The notes under the pieces: generated by a model | The model's input: the letters and a program-made list of their open reading frames with translations, nothing else | What the model was told of the DNA's origin: nothing | The model's database searches: none | Made by a program: the position numbers and the translations under genes | Part shown: piece after piece, positions 55,901 through 61,008 of the stretch | Numbering within the stretch: position 1 is the stretch's first letter | Layout of the letters: the number at the start of each line of letters is the position of its first letter | NCBI GenBank assembly: GCA_903813345.2 | Contig: CAIIXF020000602.1 | Coordinates: 1-61,008, forward strand | Direction: 5' to 3' | Length of the DNA stretch: 61,008 nt | DNA from: Owenia fusiformis | Lineage: Eukaryota; Annelida; Polychaeta; Sabellida; Oweniidae

Positions 55901-57878
55901 TGTTAAGTGTGTCTCGGCCGGAGACGTGTCATCCCGAGATGACACGAGACATCACCACTCTGTTCAACTTGAACTATAACATCATTTTAGACCATTAATT
56001 TCAATTTTAGAGAGAAAAATTTATTTCGTAGCGCTCGTCCGAGGAGGCTCTCATGTTAAGTGTGTCTCGGCCGGAGACGTGTCATCCCGAGATGACACGA
56101 GACATCACCACTCTGTTCAACTTGAACTATAACATCATTTTAGACCATTAATTTCAATTTTAGAGAGAAAAATTTATTTCGTAGCGCTCGTCCGAGGAGG
56201 TCTCATGTTAAGTGTGTCTCGGCCGGAGACGTGTCATCCCGAGATGACACGAGACATCACCACTCTGTTCAACTTGAACTATAACATCATTTTAGACCAT
56301 TAATTTCAATTTTAGAGAGAAAAATTTATTTCGTAGCGCTCGTCCGAGGAGGCTCTCATGTTAAGTGTGTCTCGGCCGGAGACGTGTCATCCCGAGATGA
56401 CACGAGACATCACCACTCTGTTCAACTTGAACTATAACATCATTTTAGACCATTAATTTCAATTTTAGAGAGAAAAATTTATTTCGTAGCGCTCGTCCGA
56501 GGAGGCTCTCATGTTAAGTGTGTCTCGGCCGGAGACGTGTCATCCCGAGATGACACGAGACATCACCACTCTGTTCAACTTGAACTATAACATCATTTTA
56601 GACCATTAATTTCAATTTTAGAGAGAAAAATTTATTTCGTAGCGCTCGTCCGAGGAGGCTCTCATGTTAAGTGTGTCTCGGCCGGAGACGTGTCATCCCG
56701 AGATGACACGAGACATCACCACTCTGTTCAACTTGAACTATAACATCATTTTAGACCATTAATTTCAATTTTAGAGAGAAAAATTTATTTCGTAGCGCTC
56801 GTCCGAGGAGGCTCTCATGTTAAGTGTGTCTCGGCCGGAGACGTGTCATCCCGAGATGACACGAGACATCACCACTCTGTTCAACTTGAACTATAACATC
56901 ATTTTAGACCATTAATTTCAATTTTAGAGAGAAAAATTTATTTCGTAGCGCTCGTCCGAGGAGGCTCTCATGTTAAGTGTGTCTCGGCCGGAGACGTGTC
57001 ATCCCGAGATGACACGAGACATCACCACTCTGTTCAACTTGAACTATAACATCATTTTAGACCATTAATTTCAATTTTAGAGAGAAAAATTTATTTCGTA
57101 GCGCTCGTCCGAGGAGGCTCTCATGTTAAGTGTGTCTCGGCCGGAGACGTGTCATCCCGAGATGACACGAGACATCACCACTCTGTTCAACTTGAACTAT
57201 AACATCATTTTAGACCATTAATTTCAATTTTAGAGAGAAAAATTTATTTCGTAGCGCTCGTCCGAGGAGGCTCTCATGTTAAGTGTGTCTCGGCCGGAGA
57301 CGTGTCATCCCGAGATGACACGAGACATCACCACTCTGTTCAACTTGAACTATAACATCATTTTAGACCATTAATTTCAATTTTAGAGAGAAAAATTTAT
57401 TTCGTAGCGCTCGTCCGAGGAGGCTCTCATGTTAAGTGTGTCTCGGCCGGAGACGTGTCATCCCGAGATGACACGAGACATCACCACTCTGTTCAACTTG
57501 AACTATAACATCATTTTAGACCATTAATTTCAATTTTAGAGAGAAAAATTTATTTCGTAGCGCTCGTCCGAGGAGGCTCTCATGTTAAGTGTGTCTCGGC
57601 CGGAGACGTGTCATCCCGAGATGACACGAGACATCACCACTCTGTTCAACTTGAACTATAACATCATTTTAGACCATTAATTTCAATTTTAGAGAGAAAA
57701 ATTTATTTCGTAGCGCTCGTCCGAGGAGGCTCTCATGTTAAGTGTGTCTCGGCCGGAGACGTGTCATCCCGAGATGACACGAGACATCACCACTCTGTTC
57801 AACTTGAACTATAACATCATTTTAGACCATTAATTTCAATTTTAGAGAGAAAAATTTATTTCGTAGCGCTCGTCCGAG
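49931..57878 (+). repeat. Type 3 section returning to 153-bp monomers
   Basis: Three 153-bp units are followed by five 152-bp units from 50390, then single 152-bp units at 51303 and 52067, then 26 consecutive 153-bp units (52219-56196), one 152-bp unit at 56197, and 153-bp units to the end. The pattern is the reverse of the gradient at 37-44 kb. Confidence 0.91.
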
Positions 57879-60800
57879 GAGGCTCTCATGTTAAGTGTGT
57901 CTCGGCCGGAGACGTGTCATCCCGAGATGACACGAGACATCACCACTCTGTTCAACTTGAACTATAACATCATTTTAGACCATTAATTTCAATTTTAGAG
58001 AGAAAAAATTATTTCGTAGCGCTCGTCCGAGGAGGCTCTCATGTTAAGTGTGTCTCGGCCGGAGACGTGTCATCCGAGATGACACGAGACATCACCACTC
58101 TGTTCAACTTGAACTATAACATCATTTTAGACCATTAATTTCAATTTTAGAGAGAAAAATTTATTTCGTAGCGCTCGTCCGAGGAGGCTCTCATGTTAAG
58201 TGTGTCTCGGCCGGAGACGTGTCATCCCGAGATGACACGAGACATCACCACTCTGTTCAACTTGAACTATAACATCATTTTAGACCATTAATTTCAATTT
58301 TAGAGAGAAAAATTTATTTCGTAGCGCTCGTCCGAGGAGGCTCTCATGTTAAGTGTGTCTCGGCCGGAGACGTGTCATCCCGAGATGACACGAGACATCA
58401 CCACTCTGTTCAACTTGAACTATAACATCATTTTAGACCATTAATTTCAATTTTAGAGAGAAAAATTTATTTCGTAGCGCTCGTCGAGGAGGGCTCTCAT
58501 GTTAAGTGTGTCTCGGCCGGAGACGTGTCATCCCGAGATGACACGAGACATCACCACTCTGTTCAACTTGAACTATAACATCATTTTAGACCATTAATTT
58601 CAATTTTAGAGAGAAAAATTTATTTCGTAGCGCTCGTCCGAGGAGGCTCTCATGTTAAGTGTGTCTCGGCCGGAGACGTGTCATCCCGAGATGACACGAG
58701 ACATCACCACTCTGTTCAACTTGAACTATAACATCATTTTAGACCATTAATTTCAATTTTAGAGAGAAAAATTTATTCGTAGCGCTCGTCCGAGGAGGCT
58801 CTCATGTTAAGTGTGTCTCGGCCGGAGACGTGTCATCCCGAGATGACACGAGACATCACCACTCTGTTCAACTTGAACTATAACATCATTTTAGACCATT
58901 AATTTCAATTTTAGAGAGAAAAATTTATTTCGTAGCGCTCGTCCGAGGAGGCTCTCATGTTAAGTGTGTCTCGGCCGGAGACGTGTCATCCGAGATGACA
59001 CGAGACATCACCACTCTGTTCAACTTGAACTATAACATCATTTTAGACCATTAATTTCAATTTTAGAGAGAAAAATTTATTTCGTAGCGCTCGTCCGAGG
59101 AGGCTCTCATGTTAAGTGTGTCTCGGCCGGAGACGTGTCATCCCGAGATGACACGAGACATCACCACTCTGTTCAACTTGAACTATAACATCATTTTAGA
59201 CCATTAATTTCAATTTTAGAGAGAAAAATTTATTTCGTAGCGCTCGTCCGAGGAGGCTCTCATGTTAAGTGTGTCTCGGCCGGAGACGTGTCATCCCGAG
59301 ATGACACGAGACATCACCACTCTGTTCAACTTGAACTATAACATCATTTTAGACCATTAATTTCAATTTTAGAGAGAAAAATTTATTTCGTAGCGCTCGT
59401 CCGAGGAGGCTCTCATGTTAAGTGTGTCTCGGCCGGAGACGTGTCATCCCGAGATGACACGAGACATCACCACTCTGTTCAACTTGAACTATAACATCAT
59501 TTTAGACCATTAATTTCAATTTTAGAGAGAAAAATTTATTTCGTAGCGCTCGTCCGAGGAGGTCTCATGTTAAGTGTGTCTCGGCCGGAGACGTGTCATC
59601 CCGAGATGACACGAGACATCACCACTCTGTTCAACTTGAACTATAACATCATTTTAGACCATTAATTTCAATTTTAGAGAGAAAAATTTATTTCGTAGCG
59701 CTCGTCCGAGGAGGCTCTCATGTTAAGTGTGTCTCGGCCGGAGACGTGTCATCCCGAGATGACACGAGACATCACCACTCTGTTCAACTTGAACTATAAC
59801 ATCATTTTAGACCATTAATTTCAATTTTAGAGAGAAAAATTTATTTCGTAGCGCTCGTCCGAGGAGGCTCTCATGTTAAGTGTGTCTCGGCCGGAGACGT
59901 GTCATCCCGAGATGACACGAGACATCACCACTCTGTTCAACTTGAACTATAACATCATTTTAGACCATTAATTTCAATTTTAGAGAGAAAAATTTATTTC
60001 GTAGCGCTCGTCCGAGGAGGCTCTCATGTTAAGTGTGTCTCGGCCGGAGACGTGTCATCCGAGATGACACGAGACATCACCACTCTGTTCAACTTGAACT
60101 ATAACATCATTTTAGACCATTAATTTCAATTTTAGAGAGAAAATTTATTTCGTAGCGCTCGTCGAGGAGGCTCTCATGTTAAGTGTGTCTCGGCCGGAGA
60201 CGTGTCATCCCGAGATGACACGAGACATCACCACTCTGTTCAACTTGAACTATAACATCATTTTAGACCATTAATTTCAATTTAGAGAGAAAAATTTATT
60301 TCGTAGCGCTCGTCCGAGGAGGCTCTCATGTTAAGTGTGTCTCGGGCGGAGACGTGTCATCCCGAGATGACACGAGACATCACCACTCTGTTCAACTTGA
60401 ACTATAACATCATTTTAGACCATTAATTTCAATTTTAGAGAGAAAAATTATTTCGTAGCGCTCGTCCGAGGAGGCTCTCATGTTAAGTGTGTCTCGGCCG
60501 GAGACGTGTCATCCGAGATGACACGAGACATCACCACTCTGTTCAACTTGAACTATAACATCATTTTAGACCATTAATTTCAATTTTAGAGAGAAAAATT
60601 TATTTCGTAGCGCTCGTCCGAGGAGGCTCTCATGTTAAGTGTGTCTCGGCCGGAGACGTGTCATCCCGAGATGACACGAGACATCACCACTCTGTTCAAC
60701 TTGAACTATAACATCATTTTAGACCATTAATTTCAATTTTAGAGAGAAAAATTTATTTCGTAGCGCTCGTCCGAGGAGGCTCTCATGTTAAGTGTGTCTC

Positions 60801-61008
60801 GGCCGGAGACGTGTCATCCCGAGATGACACGAGACATCACCACTCTGTTCAACTTGAACTATAACATCATTTTAGACATTAATTTCAATTTTAGAGAGAA
60901 AAATTTATTTCGTAGCGCTCGTCCGAGGAGGCTCTCATGTTAAGTGTGTCTCGGCCGGAGAGTGTCATCCCGAGATGACACGAGGACATCCCCACTCTGT
61001 GCAACTTG
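57879..61008 (+). repeat. Right-end type 3 section with scattered single-base defects
   Basis: Type 3 units continue (starts at 58032, 58184, 58337, 58489, 58643, 58795, 58948, 59100 and on to 60928) with about 18 isolated defects in 3.1 kb, against almost none in the preceding 50 kb. Most are homopolymer losses: CCC to CC in CATCCGAG (58032, 58948, 60017 and 60471 units), CC to C in CGTCGAGG, TTTT to TTT near 60282, AAAAA to AAAA near 60142. Substitutions occur near 58007, 60346 and in the last 40 bases. The pattern fits low-coverage consensus at a contig end better than true divergence. One ordinary 152-bp unit lies at 59559. Confidence 0.87.
60928..61008 (+). repeat. Truncated last monomer (81 bp)
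   Basis: The unit stops after CAACTTG (monomer position about 81), inside the 13-bp dyad. It has four departures from consensus in 81 bp: a lost C in GGAGAGTG, an added G in CGAGGACATC, CATCCCCAC for CATCACCAC, and CTGTGCAAC for CTGTTCAAC. This is the highest defect density in the window. The array very probably continues beyond it. Confidence 0.9.

Larger units (their letters stand above)
1..61008 (+). repeat. Megasatellite array, 153-bp monomer, about 399.5 copies
   Basis: The whole window is a direct tandem repeat of a 153-bp unit, with a 152-bp length variant. Stepping the boundary motif CCGAG|GAG from base 1 gives 399 complete units and an 81-bp partial unit. There is no inversion, no inserted element and no unique spacer. 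The type 3 unit has 65 G+C of 153 (42.5%): positions 71-140 hold only 16 G+C in 70 bp, while the rest is near 59%. The size is a little above the 147-bp nucleosome core and in the range usual for eukaryotic heterochromatin satellites. A centromere or other heterochromatin block is inferred; nothing in the sequence proves it. No gene lies anywhere in the array. I do not recognise the family, and the strand is simply the one given. Confidence 0.98.

Noticed and set aside
1-61008. CRISPR array
   Set aside because: The full 153-bp unit is repeated with no unique spacers between copies, and repeat length is far outside the CRISPR range.
1-61008. Transposon or LTR-derived tandem, Helitron end, or rDNA spacer
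   Set aside because: No terminal inverted repeats, target-site duplications, primer-binding site, polypurine tract, CTRR end or rRNA sequence is present; only the 153-bp unit is.
1-61008. Telomere repeats or simple microsatellite
   Set aside because: No short telomeric motif or run of a 1-6 bp unit occurs beyond the GAGGAG at the unit boundary.

Overview
The window is one unbroken head-to-tail satellite DNA array. It holds 399 full monomers and one partial monomer (81 bp at the right end), all in the same orientation, with no unique sequence between them. The consensus monomer is 153 bp, about 42% GC, and falls into two halves. The GC-rich half (monomer positions about 137 to 70, across the unit boundary) contains four degenerate 16-17 bp sub-repeats, a 9-bp-stem hairpin and all nine CpGs. 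The AT-rich half (about 71-136) contains a 13-bp dyad and short A/T tracts. Monomer position 1 is set here at the second GAG of CCGAGGAG (window base 1). No protein gene, RNA gene, transposon, CRISPR array or origin is supported anywhere. The longest open frame (495-701) is an accident of one T-to-C change inside the satellite.

Layout: 1-3029 is a diverse flank of 20 monomers. Type 1 (1 to about 380) is followed by a block of type 2 (about 380-2040), then type 1 again (to 3029). Both changes of type fall inside hybrid monomers, and most copies here carry private substitutions or small deletions. At 3030 the array switches sharply to type 3, which continues to the end and is almost invariant. 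Its main variation is a 1-bp difference (GGCTCTC in 153-bp units, GGTCTC in 152-bp units). Within type 3 I distinguish an early section (3030-11132), a stretch of exactly 118 x 153 bp with no difference I could see (11133-29186), eight consecutive 152-bp units (29187-30402), a mixed section (30403-43697), a section of 40 152-bp units interrupted once (43698-49930), and a mostly 153-bp section (49931-57878). The last stretch (57879-61008) shows scattered single-base, mainly homopolymer, deletions that look like poor consensus at a contig end.

Organism: an array this long and this homogeneous, with a unit slightly longer than a nucleosome core, points to a eukaryotic nuclear genome, in centromeric, pericentromeric, knob-like or subtelomeric heterochromatin. 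I do not recognise the monomer and cannot name the species. A plant or an invertebrate is plausible, but this is a weak inference. There are no genes to work together. What can be read is how the array evolved: a short GC-rich repeat joined to an AT-rich segment, amplification, in-register exchange between subfamilies, and recent homogenisation of type 3. All boundaries and counts were read by eye from phase shifts in the sequence.
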